Counted from the stretch's first letter, positions 1 through 8,707 are shown. The stretch: DNA of 56,595 nucleotides from Limnohabitans sp. Rim47 (GCF_001517545.1 NZ_FBYA01000005.1:155381-211975), one strand, 5' to 3'. Numbers and translations: made by a program. The notes: a model not told the origin generated them from the sequence alone.

Positions 1-18
1 GGTACCCCGTCATGAGGA
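1..18. repeat. Possible truncated copy (E) of the uvrA hairpin repeat core
   Basis: The first 18 bases carry GTACCCC followed by TCATGAGGA. This is the 3' half of the 32-bp core found four times inside uvrA, closest to copy C, with about three bases missing between the two blocks. The left half and left arm would lie outside the window, so arm pairing cannot be tested. The match is short and could be chance. Confidence 0.35.
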
Positions 19-39
19 ACCCGCCGCATCCCCTCACTC

Positions 40-83
40 ACCGCCTAAGCGAAAGGCACACACCGCCCAAGCGAAAGGCACAC
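40..83. repeat. Two tandem 22-bp direct repeats downstream of dbpA
   Basis: Positions 40-61 and 62-83 are the same 22-bp unit, identical at 21 of 22 positions (a T/C difference at the seventh base). The unit contains AAGCGAAAGGCACAC. It lies in the non-coding stretch just past the dbpA stop codon. No clear terminator hairpin with a T-run was seen here. Confidence 0.8.
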
Positions 84-108
84 TTTGCCCCGACAAAAGG
101 CAAGGATG

Positions 109-1518
109 TCAGAGCAACCGCACCTTCACGCTCTTGCCCTTGATCTTGCCGTGCGACAGCTGCGCCTCCACCTTTTTGGCCAGTGCAGCCTGCACCGCCA
201 CATAGGTGGAAAACTCGTTGACGTTGATCTTGCCGACCTGTTCACGGGTCAGGCCGCACTCACCCGCCAAAGCCCCCATCACATCGCCTGCGCGAATCTT
301 TTCTTTACGGCCTCCAACAATTTGCAAAGTGCGCATGGGGGGCTGCAAGGGCCCACCCGCAGCAGGCGTCAAGCCAGACAGCGGCTCCCATTTGGACTCG
401 CGGCCCTGCATCACCTCGATCTTGCCGACCGCGCCCATCTCATCCATGCTGGTCAAAGTCAGGGCCAAGCCTTCGGCATCGCCTCGCCCTGTCCGACCAA
501 TGCGGTGGATGTGGATTTCGGGGTCGGGCGTCACGTCCACGTTGATGACGGCCTCCAAGCCCTCCACGTCCAGCCCGCGTGAGGCCACATCGGTGGCCAC
601 CAACACCGAACAGCTGCGGTTCGAAAACTGCACCAGCACCTGGTCGCGTTCGCGTTGCTCCAATTCGCCAAACAGCGCCAGAGCGCTGTAACCCTGCGCC
701 TGCAACACGGCCACCAAGTCGCGGCACTGTTGTTTGGTGTTGCAAAACGCCAGCGTGCGCTCGGGGCGAAAATGCGCCAGCAATTTCGACACCGCATCCA
801 AACGCTGACTCTCGCTGACTTCGTAATAAATCTGTCGAATCTTGTGCGCGCTGTGTTGCGCATCGACCTTGACGGTTTGGGGCGCGCGCATGAACTGCGC
901 GGCCAGTTTGGCAATGCCTTCGGGGTAGGTAGCCGAAAACAACAGGGTCTGGCGGTCTTTGGCGCACTGGCGTACCACCTTGGCGATGTCGTCGAAAAAC
1001 CCCATGTCCAGCATGCGGTCGGCCTCGTCTAAGACCAGTGTGTTCACGCCTGCCAAGCTGAGTGAGCCGCGCTCCAGATGGTCCAAGATGCGCCCGGGCG
1101 TGCCCACCACCACATCCGCGCCGTGTTCCAGACTCAGCGTCTGGCCACGCAAGGCCACACCGCCACACAAGGTGACGACTTTCACGTTCTGGCGGGCGCG
1201 GGCCAGGCGGCGAATTTCTTGCGTGACTTGGTCGGCCAACTCGCGTGTGGGGCACAGGATCACCGCCTGAATCGCCGCACTGGGGGAGCCCGCGCTTTGC
1301 AAGCGTTCGATCAGGGGCAGGCCAAAGGCAGCGGTTTTGCCGCTGCCGGTGCTGGCTTGTGCAATCAGGTCTTGCCCGGCCAAGGTCAGCGGCAAGCTGG
1401 CCGCTTGGATGGGCGTCATCTGGGTGTAGCCCAGTTGTTCGAGGTTTTGGAGTGTGGCGGGCGCCAGCTGGAGCTGGGCAAAGCGAACGGCGTTCGCGTC
1501 TGGAGTTTTTGCAGTCAT
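109..1518 (-). CDS. dbpA: ATP-dependent RNA helicase DbpA (DEAD-box)
   Basis: This 469-residue DEAD-box helicase has the full motif set: Q motif near residues 15-38, Walker A ASTGSGKT at 55-62, DEAD at 164-167, SAT at 195-197 and HRIGRTGR at 338-345. The last 75 residues match the DbpA RNA-binding domain, which in the family targets hairpin 92 of 23S rRNA during large-subunit assembly; that domain separates it from RhlE or SrmB. It lies 55 bp downstream of dtd on the same strand. The start ATG at 1518 has no Shine-Dalgarno sequence, because a palindrome occupies the bases just upstream. Confidence 0.95.
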   Translation of the reverse strand: MTAKTPDANAVRFAQLQLAPATLQNLEQLGYTQMTPIQAASLPLTLAGQDLIAQASTGSGKTAAFGLPLIERLQSAGSPSAAIQAVILCPTRELADQVTQEIRRLARARQNVKVVTLCGGVALRGQTLSLEHGADVVVGTPGRILDHLERGSLSLAGVNTLVLDEADRMLDMGFFDDIAKVVRQCAKDRQTLLFSATYPEGIAKLAAQFMRAPQTVKVDAQHSAHKIRQIYYEVSESQRLDAVSKLLAHFRPERTLAFCNTKQQCRDLVAVLQAQGYSALALFGELEQRERDQVLVQFSNRSCSVLVATDVASRGLDVEGLEAVINVDVTPDPEIHIHRIGRTGRGDAEGLALTLTSMDEMGAVGKIEVMQGRESKWEPLSGLTPAAGGPLQPPMRTLQIVGGRKEKIRAGDVMGALAGECGLTREQVGKINVNEFSTYVAVQAALAKKVEAQLSHGKIKGKSVKVRLL

Positions 1519-1519
1519 G

Positions 1520-1534
1520 CCCCGATTATCGGGG
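1520..1534 (-). promoter_or_regulatory. Palindrome abutting the dbpA start codon
   Basis: A 15-bp palindrome (7-bp arms CCCCGAT/ATCGGGG around one base) ends one base before the dbpA ATG, exactly where a ribosome binding site should be. On the minus strand it contains GATAAT, six bases upstream of ATG, which could act as a -10 box for a leaderless transcript. No convincing -35 box was found. The role is inferred from position only. Confidence 0.3.
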
Positions 1535-1573
1535 GCGGGGATGGTGGGTGCAGATCGACACGCGTGGCCGCGT

Positions 1574-2017
1574 TCAAGCGCTCATGCGCATCGGGATCGT
1601 GATGGGCCCGTCATTGACCAAGGACACCTTCATGTCCGCCGCAAAGCGTCCGGTCTGCACCCCGGGGTGCGCTTGCTGGGCTTGGGCCACAAAGTGCTCG
1701 TACAGGCGCCGCCCGTCTTCGGGCGCTGCTGCCTGTGTGAAGCTGGGTCGGTTGCCACCCGCCACATCGGCGGCCAGCGTGAACTGGCTGACCACCAGCA
1801 AGCCGCCACCCACATCCTGTACGCTCAGGTTCATCTTTCCCGCGTCGTCACTGAAGATGCGCAGCTTGAGCATTTTGGCCAGCATCCGATCGGCCACGGC
1901 TTCGGTGTCGCCTTTTTCGGCGCACAGCAGCACCAGCAAGCCCGCGCCGATTTGGCCGATCACGGCCCCCTCGACCCGCACACTGGCTTCACTCACCCGT
2001 TGCAGCACCGCGATCAT
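1574..2017 (-). CDS. dtd: D-aminoacyl-tRNA deacylase Dtd
   Basis: A 147-residue cytosolic enzyme of usual Dtd length. It hydrolyses D-amino acids (and glycine mischarged on tRNA-Ala) from tRNA, removing mistakes of aminoacyl-tRNA synthetases. The SQFTL motif is at residues 77-81 and NDGPIT, the family's cross-subunit Gly-cisPro element, at 135-140. Its ATG overlaps the stop of the upstream cation transporter by four bases (ATGA), so the two are probably translationally coupled. tyrS lies one gene further upstream. D-Tyr-tRNA-Tyr is a classical Dtd substrate, so the neighbourhood fits. Confidence 0.95.
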   Translation of the reverse strand: MIAVLQRVSEASVRVEGAVIGQIGAGLLVLLCAEKGDTEAVADRMLAKMLKLRIFSDDAGKMNLSVQDVGGGLLVVSQFTLAADVAGGNRPSFTQAAAPEDGRRLYEHFVAQAQQAHPGVQTGRFAADMKVSLVNDGPITIPMRMSA

Positions 2018-2940
2018 TTCAAATCCCGTGTGTCGTGAAAATGCGCTTCCACATCGCTGGGCAAGAGCTGGATGGTCGCGCGCAAGCCGGGCACTTCGCT
2101 CATCAATGCTTGCTCCACACTGCCCCGCAAGGCAGCCGCTCGCCCCAAGGTCCAGCTGGCGGGCATGTGCATGTGCACATCCACAAAGCGACGCTGCCCT
2201 GCTTTGCGGGTGTGCAAGTGGTCAAAGCGGATGATTTCGGTATCGCCGCGCTGATGGGCAAAACCGTCCAATACCTTCTGTACTTCGGCCAAAACTTCAG
2301 GCTCCAGGGCTTCGTCCATCAGGCCTTGCGAAGACAGCCAAATCAGGTGCCAGCCTTCTTTCAAGATGTTCAGGGCCACGCCAATGGCCACCACCGCGTC
2401 CAGCCACAGCCAGCCCGTCACGCTGACCAACGCAATGCCAATCACCACCCCGGCAGAGGTCCAGACATCGGTCACTAAATGCCGCGCATCGGCCTCCAGC
2501 GCCAGCGAGCGGTGCTGTTTGGCAGCGCGAAACATCAACCAGGCCAGCAGACCGTTCAAGGCCGAACTGCCCACCGACAAAGCCAAGCCCAGCCCCACTT
2601 GCTCGATGGGTTGCGGGTCAAACACGCGATGCCCGGCTGCCCAGATGATGCCCAGTGCCGCCACCACGATCAGAATGCCCTCGAAGCCCGAGGAAAAATA
2701 CTCGGCTTTGTGGTGCCCATAGGGGTGTTCTTCGTCGGCAGGCATGGCCGCCACGGTGACCATCATCAAACCAAAAATGGCACTGGCCAGGTTGACCAGT
2801 GATTCCATCGCGTCCGACAACAAACCGACCGAGTCGGTCAGCCACCAAGCCAATGTTTTGAGGCCAATCGTGATCAACGCGACCAGCACGGAAGCCCACA
2901 GCATGCGTTTGGGCGTCATCCAAGAATCAAGGCTTTTCAT
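2014..2940 (-). CDS. Cation diffusion facilitator family transporter (FieF-like)
   Basis: A 308-residue inner membrane protein with about six hydrophobic segments in the first 200 residues and a soluble C-terminal domain, the layout of CDF metal/proton antiporters. TM2 carries LLSDAMESLVNLAS and TM5 carries the DARHLVTDVWTSAG metal-site segment with the expected H/D residues. The C-terminal domain is His-rich (FDHLHTRKAG, VDVHMHM), as in the cytosolic dimerisation and metal-sensing domain. The substrate (Fe, Zn, Mn or Co) cannot be told from sequence. It lies 61 bp downstream of tyrS and overlaps dtd by four bases. Confidence 0.9.
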   Translation of the reverse strand: MKSLDSWMTPKRMLWASVLVALITIGLKTLAWWLTDSVGLLSDAMESLVNLASAIFGLMMVTVAAMPADEEHPYGHHKAEYFSSGFEGILIVVAALGIIWAAGHRVFDPQPIEQVGLGLALSVGSSALNGLLAWLMFRAAKQHRSLALEADARHLVTDVWTSAGVVIGIALVSVTGWLWLDAVVAIGVALNILKEGWHLIWLSSQGLMDEALEPEVLAEVQKVLDGFAHQRGDTEIIRFDHLHTRKAGQRRFVDVHMHMPASWTLGRAAALRGSVEQALMSEVPGLRATIQLLPSDVEAHFHDTRDLK

Positions 2941-3001
2941 GCGGTCAGGATAGCGTTGAGAAATGAACCGACGATGAAGACCTGCGGGTTCTGACGGCCG
3001 A

Positions 3002-4234
3002 TCAAGACAGCGTCACCTTGGCAAACTTGCGCTTGCCCACTTGCACCACGTAGGTGCCCGCGTCGAGCTTCAAGCCTTTGTCGCTGACCACGCTCGAATC
3101 CACACGCACACCACCGCCCTCGATCAAGCGCCCAGCTTCGGTGGTCGAGGGCGCCAACCCCGCCGACTTGAGCAAAGCCCCGATGCCCATGGGCGCGCCC
3201 GACAAAGACACTTCTGGGATGTCGTCCGGCACGCCGCCTTTGCTGCGGTTGATGAAATCCTGTTCGGCTGCATCGGCTGCTGCGGAACTGTGAAAGCGCG
3301 CTGTGATCTCTTTGGCCAGCATGACTTTGGCGTCCTTGGGGTTGCGCCCGCCTGCCACCTCTTGCTTCAAGGCATCGATCTCGGCCATGGACTTGAATGA
3401 CAACAAGGTGAACCAGCGCCACATCAACACATCAGAAATGCTGAGCACCTTGGCGAACATGCTGTTGGGCTCTTCGGCGATGCCGATGTAGTTGTTTTTC
3501 GACTTGGACATCTTGTCCACGCCATCGAGACCTTCCAACAGCGGCATGGTCAAGATGCATTGCTGCTCCTGGCCGTACTCGGCCTGCAAGTGGCGGCCCA
3601 TGAGCAGGTTGAATTTCTGGTCGGTGCCGCCCAACTCCAGATCGCTTTTGAGCGCCACCGAGTCGTAGCCCTGCATCAAGGGGTAGAGAAACTCGTGCAC
3701 CGAAATCGGCGTGCCGGCCTTGAAGCGGTCATGAAAATCATTGCGCTCCATCATGCGGGCCACCGTGTACTTGGCAGCCAACTGAATCATGCCCATGGAG
3801 CCCAGCGGTAGCGACCACTCACTGTTGTAGCGAATTTCTGTTTTGGTGGGGTCCAGCACGAGGCTGGCCTGCTTGTAATAGGTTTCGGCATTGGCCTTGA
3901 TCTGCTCAGGTGTGAGCGGCGGTCGGGTGCTGTTGCGTCCCGACGGGTCCCCGATCAGGCTGGTGAAGTCGCCGATCAAAAAGATCACTTGGTGCCCCAA
4001 ATCCTGCAACTGGCGCATCTTGTTGAGCACCACGGTGTGGCCAATGTGGATGTCGGGGGCCGTGGGGTCCAAGCCCAATTTGATGCGCAAAGGCACGCCC
4101 GTGGCTTCGGATTTGGCCAGTTTTTGCAACCAATCCTCCTTGGGAATCAGCTCCTCGCAGCCCCGCAAAGTGACTTCCAAAGCATTCCGTGTCTTGTCCG
4201 TGACCGGAAATTTTGTAACGAGCGCTTGATTCAT
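3002..4234 (-). CDS. tyrS: Tyrosyl-tRNA synthetase
   Basis: A class I aminoacyl-tRNA synthetase of 410 residues that charges tRNA-Tyr. The HIGH motif is exact (residues 63-66, in DIHIGHTVV) and KMSKS is at about 241-245; a C-terminal S4-like RNA-binding domain ends in VGKRKFAKVTLS. Length and motif spacing fit the longer TyrZ-type enzymes. The start chosen is the ATG at 4234; an in-frame TTG at 4255 is less likely. The gene heads a minus-strand run with the cation transporter, dtd and dbpA, and is divergent from the M23 peptidase. Confidence 0.96.
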   Translation of the reverse strand: MNQALVTKFPVTDKTRNALEVTLRGCEELIPKEDWLQKLAKSEATGVPLRIKLGLDPTAPDIHIGHTVVLNKMRQLQDLGHQVIFLIGDFTSLIGDPSGRNSTRPPLTPEQIKANAETYYKQASLVLDPTKTEIRYNSEWSLPLGSMGMIQLAAKYTVARMMERNDFHDRFKAGTPISVHEFLYPLMQGYDSVALKSDLELGGTDQKFNLLMGRHLQAEYGQEQQCILTMPLLEGLDGVDKMSKSKNNYIGIAEEPNSMFAKVLSISDVLMWRWFTLLSFKSMAEIDALKQEVAGGRNPKDAKVMLAKEITARFHSSAAADAAEQDFINRSKGGVPDDIPEVSLSGAPMGIGALLKSAGLAPSTTEAGRLIEGGGVRVDSSVVSDKGLKLDAGTYVVQVGKRKFAKVTLS

Positions 4235-4379
4235 AAGGGTTTTTTCTAAAGTCAAATGGATATAGAACAGTACAATGATTCGCTATCTCCAGATCGCCCA
4301 TTTTAAAGGGCGCGCTGACTCTACCTGTCGTGTTGCCACATCGCCAAAACTTTGGCCGGCACGAAACACCTCCGAATTG

Positions 4380-5846
4380 ATGCATTTTCTCGTTTCCATC
4401 CAGTCCCGACTGGCCTCCTTGTTGATTGGCTTCTTGTTCCTTTGCACCACGGTGCTCGGCGCAGTGCTGATGGCCGTCCAGCGCGCACTGACTTGGCTGG
4501 ACGGACAGCACCCTCAACTCGTACACACGCTGCATGCTTTCACCCGTTGGTTAAGCCGCCACCCCAAAGCCATCAGCGCGACACTGGCTTCGGTTTTGCT
4601 GGCCGGCGGTGGTGGCGCATTCGCCATCGCCAACTTGGGACCCGATATTGCCGATCAGCCTGTTGTCACACTCACCGTGCCCGTCGAGATTGCCCGACTG
4701 CAAGAGCAAGCCCAGTCTCTGGATCTGACCCAAATGCGCCTGTCGCGCACCGACAGCACGCGCTCATCGGACACGCCCGAAAGCTTGCTGCGCCGCCTCG
4801 GTCTGGTGGACCCTGATGCCGCTAATTTCCTGCGCAAAAATCCTTTGGCCAAACAGGCCCTTAAACAGGCTGGTCGTTCCGTCGTAGCTGAAGCCGATGG
4901 ACAACAGCGCTTGCTCAATCTCAACGTGCGTTGGCTGAACAACGAAACTGACACATTCTTCCAGCGCTTGGCCATCAAGCGCACAAACCAAGGCCTGGAA
5001 GCGGCCCTGGAAACCTCGCCAATGAACACCAGTGTCCGCATGACGGGTGGCACGGTGGCGAGCTCTCTTTACGATGCGGCGGATGAAGCTCGCTTGCCTG
5101 ATGCGGTGATTGGCCAGCTGACGCAGATTTTTTCCAACCAAATCGACTTTCACCGCAACTTGCGCAAAGGTGCCCGTTTTTCAGTGGTTTACGAGGTGCT
5201 GGAGGCTGACGGCGAGCCCGTGCGCACGGGTCGCGTGCTGGCCGCCGAGTTCAACAACGACAACAAGACCTTCGAAGCCGTGTGGCACCAGGAGCCTGGC
5301 CAAAAAGGCAACTACTACAGCATCGACGGCAAAAGCCTCAGCCGCACCTACCTGGCATCACCCGTAGCCTTCTCCCGCAAGACCAGTGGCTTCAGCATGC
5401 GTCTGCACCCCATATTCCAGACCATGAAAGCCCACTTGGGGGTCGACTATGCAGCCCCGACCGGCACACCCGCGCAAACAGTGGGTGACGGCGTGGTCGA
5501 ATTCGCGGGCGTTCAAGGTGGCTTTGGCAACATGGTGATTATTCGCCATGGCAACAACCACTCCACCGTCTATGCCCACCTCAGTCGCATTCAGGTACGC
5601 AAGGGACAAACTGTTCAAAAAGGACAAGCCATTGGTGCCGTTGGCACGACGGGCTGGTCTACCGGCCCTCACCTGCACTTCGAATTCCGAGTCAACGGCA
5701 CACACGTTGACCCACAAAAAGTCATTCAGCAAGCCCAAAGCACACCGCTCAGCCCGGCTGGCATGGCGCGGTTCAAGTCCGCTGCAGCGCAGGCCAAGGC
5801 GCAACTGCTGGCGGCTGCTCAAATGAGAGAAGTCACCTCACAGTGA
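4380..5846 (+). CDS. M23 family metallopeptidase (LytM-type)
   Basis: A cell-envelope peptidase that should cleave peptidoglycan cross-bridges or assist amidases. The N-terminus has two hydrophobic segments (LIGFLFLCTTVLGAVLMAV and an Ala/Gly-rich one near residue 60), so the protein is anchored in the inner membrane with a periplasmic C-terminus. The LytM domain keeps the zinc ligands HLGVD and HLHFEF. The start at ATG 4380 (488 residues) is chosen because translation from the upstream ATG at 4275 adds 35 residues with no family-like sequence; the start is uncertain. A terminator follows, then anmK, another peptidoglycan gene. Confidence 0.88.
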   Translation: MHFLVSIQSRLASLLIGFLFLCTTVLGAVLMAVQRALTWLDGQHPQLVHTLHAFTRWLSRHPKAISATLASVLLAGGGGAFAIANLGPDIADQPVVTLTVPVEIARLQEQAQSLDLTQMRLSRTDSTRSSDTPESLLRRLGLVDPDAANFLRKNPLAKQALKQAGRSVVAEADGQQRLLNLNVRWLNNETDTFFQRLAIKRTNQGLEAALETSPMNTSVRMTGGTVASSLYDAADEARLPDAVIGQLTQIFSNQIDFHRNLRKGARFSVVYEVLEADGEPVRTGRVLAAEFNNDNKTFEAVWHQEPGQKGNYYSIDGKSLSRTYLASPVAFSRKTSGFSMRLHPIFQTMKAHLGVDYAAPTGTPAQTVGDGVVEFAGVQGGFGNMVIIRHGNNHSTVYAHLSRIQVRKGQTVQKGQAIGAVGTTGWSTGPHLHFEFRVNGTHVDPQKVIQQAQSTPLSPAGMARFKSAAAQAKAQLLAAAQMREVTSQ

Positions 5847-5852
5847 CCATCG

Positions 5853-5873
5853 AGGGCCGAAAGGCCCTTTTTT
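5853..5873 (+). terminator. Rho-independent terminator after the M23 peptidase gene
   Basis: A perfect hairpin AGGGCC-GAAA-GGCCCT with a GNRA-type loop, followed directly by five T residues, begins 6 bp after the stop codon of the peptidase gene. Confidence 0.88.
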
Positions 5874-5958
5874 GATGCCATGACCGCACCCTGCGACATG
5901 CCCTCATCTTTTAGCGGAATGCTACCCCGAGCCAGTACCGCCCGCTTTAACCATCCAA

Positions 5959-7095
5959 ATGACTGAACACTTCATAGGCCTGATGTCAGGCACTTCGCTG
6001 GATGGTGCCGATGGTGTGCTGGCACGAATGGACGCACGCGGACAATTGCAAGTTCTGGCCCATGCCTTTCTGGCTTTTGATGCACCTTTCAAAGCCGAAC
6101 TCATGGCTCTGAACCAAAGCGGCCCCGATGAATTGCACCGCAGCGCACTGGTGGGCAACCAGATCGCACGCCACTATGCAACGGTGGTGCACACTTTGTT
6201 GCAGCAAGCTGGCTTGAGATCCCCCAGCATCACAGCCATTGGCGCACACGGCCAAACCGTGCGTCACCGCCCGCTTGAATTTGATGGAGACGCCACCCGT
6301 CAACAGCCCGCCGTCGGCTACACCATACAACTGATCAATCCGTCTTTGCTCTCCGAACTTACTGGCATCGATGTGGTGGCGGATTTCCGCAGCCGCGACC
6401 TGGCTGCTGGTGGTCAAGGTGCACCACTGGTGCCGGCTTTTCACCACGGCGTTTTTGCGCAGGCTGATGCTTGTGTAGCGGTGCTCAACATCGGGGGCAT
6501 ATCCAACCTCAGTGTGCTCAAACCCGGCAGGTTGGTCACCGGCTGGGACTGTGGGCCCGGTAATGCACTGATGGATCACTGGTGCGCCACCCACACAGGA
6601 CAGCCCTTTGATCAAGACGGGAAATGGGCCGCAGCAGGCCACGTCAATGCCCCCTTGCTGACGGCGTTGCTGGCCGACCCTTTCCTTCAGCGCACGCCCC
6701 CCAAAAGCACCGGGCGAGACTTGTTCAACCCGGCCTGGTTGGCCCAGCATTTGCAAAACCACGCAAACATAACAGCCATCGACGTTCAGGCCACATTGAC
6801 CGAATACACCGCCTTGGCCTGCGCCAATGACGTGAAAAGGCACGCCAACGAAGCGGCTTCTTTGGTCGTTTGTGGTGGTGGCGCCTTGAACGGGCACTTG
6901 ATGCGACGTCTGGCCCACCATTTGCCCACGCTGCAGGTCATCAGCAGCGAAGCGCGGGGCTTGCCACCCTTGCAAGTTGAGGCTGCGGCCTTTGCTTGGC
7001 TGGCTTGCAAGGCCATGCGACGAGAGACAGCAAGCCTTCCAAGCGTCACGGGCGCCAGAGGCGCCCGTGTGTTGGGGGCAATTTACCCCCGCTGA
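5959..7095 (+). CDS. anmK: Anhydro-N-acetylmuramic acid kinase AnmK
   Basis: A 378-residue kinase of the usual AnmK length. It opens with the signature FIGLMSGTSLDGADGVL, and also has GAHGQTVRHRP, DFRSRDLAAGGQGAPLVPAF and NIGGISNLS, the sugar- and ATP-site segments of the family. It hydrolyses and phosphorylates 1,6-anhydroMurNAc to MurNAc-6-phosphate in cell wall recycling. It lies downstream of an M23 peptidase and is convergent with erpA. Confidence 0.95.
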   Translation: MTEHFIGLMSGTSLDGADGVLARMDARGQLQVLAHAFLAFDAPFKAELMALNQSGPDELHRSALVGNQIARHYATVVHTLLQQAGLRSPSITAIGAHGQTVRHRPLEFDGDATRQQPAVGYTIQLINPSLLSELTGIDVVADFRSRDLAAGGQGAPLVPAFHHGVFAQADACVAVLNIGGISNLSVLKPGRLVTGWDCGPGNALMDHWCATHTGQPFDQDGKWAAAGHVNAPLLTALLADPFLQRTPPKSTGRDLFNPAWLAQHLQNHANITAIDVQATLTEYTALACANDVKRHANEAASLVVCGGGALNGHLMRRLAHHLPTLQVISSEARGLPPLQVEAAAFAWLACKAMRRETASLPSVTGARGARVLGAIYPR

Positions 7096-7128
7096 TGTTT
7101 TGCGAGCCCTGCCCGCTGCCTCATCCGA

Positions 7129-7494
7129 TCAAGTCGAAAAAGAAGAACCGCAACCGCAAGTGGATGTGGCGTTTGGGTTCTTGATCACGAACTGAGCCCC
7201 TTGCAGGTCTTCTTTGTAATCAATCTCAGCCCCAATCAGGTATTGATAGCTCATGGCATCGATCAACAATGACACGCCATTTTTGCTCATGGTGGTGTCG
7301 TCTTCGTTGGTGATTTCGTCAAAGGTAAAGCCGTACTGGAAACCTGAGCAACCGCCACCTTGCACAAACACGCGCAGTTTCAGGTCCGGGTTGCCTTCCT
7401 CAGCAATCAGGTCAGCCACTTTGGCTGCCGCGCTGTCGGTAAAGACAATCGGGGTAGGCATTTCGGTCTGGATATTTTCAGCAAGAGCGCTCAT
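7129..7494 (-). CDS. erpA: Iron-sulfur cluster insertion protein ErpA
   Basis: A 121-residue A-type carrier that delivers Fe-S clusters to apoproteins. The three conserved ligands are visible: Cys49 in GGGCSGFQYGF, and Cys113 and Cys115 in TCGCG. The N-terminal extension before PIVFTDSAAAKV fits ErpA better than IscA. It is convergent with anmK and downstream of rpsI behind a terminator, so it probably has its own promoter in the 7495-7606 gap. Confidence 0.93.
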   Translation of the reverse strand: MSALAENIQTEMPTPIVFTDSAAAKVADLIAEEGNPDLKLRVFVQGGGCSGFQYGFTFDEITNEDDTTMSKNGVSLLIDAMSYQYLIGAEIDYKEDLQGAQFVIKNPNATSTCGCGSSFST

Positions 7495-7606
7495 GGTGTT
7501 TCTCCGGGTTCAATGCCAAATAGTATAGCGCGTTGGTCGGGAATTACCGCCTAAAGCAGCCAGTAACGCTACTGGGCTTGTGGGCATTTTGAGGTGCCCC
7601 AAAAGC

Positions 7607-7641
7607 AAAAAGCCGCCACGGCAGAACCGGTGCGGCTTTTT
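7607..7641 (-). terminator. Rho-independent terminator after rpsI
   Basis: An inverted repeat with GCCGC/GCGGC outer arms and inner pairing, flanked by A5 on the left and T5 on the right. On the minus strand it forms a stem ending in a T-run just past the rpsI stop. The A/T flanks on both sides may let it act in both directions. Confidence 0.8.
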
Positions 7642-7661
7642 GGCGAAACAGGAAAAGCGGA

Positions 7662-8054
7662 TTAACGCTTCGAGAACTGCTTGCGGCGGCGGGCTGAGTG
7701 GAAGCCGACCTTTTTACGTTCGACTTCACGAGCGTCACGAGTGACAAAACCAGCTTGGCTCAGCATAGGCTTGAGCGTTGCATCGTAGTCAATCAGAGCG
7801 CGGGTGATGCCGTGGCGCGATGCACCGGCTTGACCGGATTCACCGCCACCGTGCACGTTGATCATGATGTCGAAAGTTTCGGCATGGTTGGTCAACATGA
7901 GGGGTTGCTTGGCGATCATGATCGAAGTTTCGCGGCCGAAGTAGGCTTGGATGTCCTTGCCGTTGACCGTGATCTTGCCAGTGCCTTTTTTCAGAAACAC
8001 GCGGGCGACGCTGGATTTGCGACGGCCTGTGCCATTGTTCCATTCACCAATCAT
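7662..8054 (-). CDS. rpsI: 30S ribosomal protein S9
   Basis: A 130-residue S9 protein with the usual features: GTGRRKSSVARVF near the start, GGGESGQAGASRHGI in the middle and the basic tail SARRRKQFSKR, which reaches toward the P-site tRNA. It lies 11 bp downstream of rplM, the standard L13-S9 operon. Confidence 0.98.
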   Translation of the reverse strand: MIGEWNNGTGRRKSSVARVFLKKGTGKITVNGKDIQAYFGRETSIMIAKQPLMLTNHAETFDIMINVHGGGESGQAGASRHGITRALIDYDATLKPMLSQAGFVTRDAREVERKKVGFHSARRRKQFSKR

Positions 8055-8065
8055 CTCAAGGCTCC

Positions 8066-8497
8066 TTAGATGTCCAGCACTTTAGGCTGTTGGGCGGTGT
8101 GTGGGTGCTCAGCGCCACCATACACCTTGAGTTTCTTGATCATGGCGTAACCGAGTGGGCCCTTGGGCAACATGCCCTTGACAGCCTTCTCGAGTGCGCG
8201 GCCAGGGTGCTTGGCTTGCATGTCGCGGAAGTTGGTGGCAGTGATGCCACCAGGATAGCCGGAATGGCGGTAATAAATTTTGTCGATCGTCTTGGTGCCA
8301 GTTACTTTGAGCTGGGCAGCATTGATGATGACGATGAAGTCACCGGTGTCGACGTGAGGCGTGTAAATGGCCTTGTGTTTGCCGCGCAAACGGAGAGCAA
8401 CTTCGCTGGCTACTCGTCCGAGGACCTTGTCGGTCGCGTCAATCACAAACCACTCGTGCACGACCTCAGCGGGTTTGGCGCTGAAAGTTGTTGTCAT
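8066..8497 (-). CDS. rplM: 50S ribosomal protein L13
   Basis: A 142-residue L13, the standard length, when started at ATG 8497 (MTTTFSAKPAEVVHEWFVID). Conserved segments include DKVLGRVASEVALRLRGKHK, HSGYPGG and KGMLPKGPLGY. It is the first gene of the rplM-rpsI operon. The leader of about 140 nt contains a small GTTCC/GGAAC hairpin at 8547-8563 that could belong to autogenous control; this is inference. Confidence 0.97.
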   Translation of the reverse strand: MTTTFSAKPAEVVHEWFVIDATDKVLGRVASEVALRLRGKHKAIYTPHVDTGDFIVIINAAQLKVTGTKTIDKIYYRHSGYPGGITATNFRDMQAKHPGRALEKAVKGMLPKGPLGYAMIKKLKVYGGAEHPHTAQQPKVLDI

Positions 8498-8643
8498 GAG
8501 TTTTCTCTTTAAAGAAAGGTTTGTCGGGCCCTTTTCCACGGTCGGTGTTCCTCTGTTGGGAACCTCTTAGGTGGGAGATTGCTTCGACCTTGAGGGTCTT
8601 GGCGTCTTCGCCGCGGGGCCACTAAATCGCTGCGAAGCCCATC

Positions 8644-8649
8644 ATTATA
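8644..8649 (-). promoter_or_regulatory. Candidate -10 box of the rplM-rpsI promoter
   Basis: On the minus strand there is an exact TATAAT about 150 bp upstream of rplM, in the divergent gap with rlmJ. No good -35 hexamer was found at 16-18 bp. The flanking bases (TCGTATAAT) resemble the ahcY promoter at 17864-17869. Confidence 0.45.
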
Positions 8650-8707
8650 CGAAAAATCAAGGACTTGCGGGCCAGTTCTTGGGAAGCTTATTGGTTACCA
8701 TCGGAGC

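Noticed and set aside
4275..4379. N-terminal extension of the M23 peptidase from ATG 4275
   Set aside because: The added residues look like translated promoter region and carry no family or membrane features; the first hydrophobic segment starts after ATG 4380.
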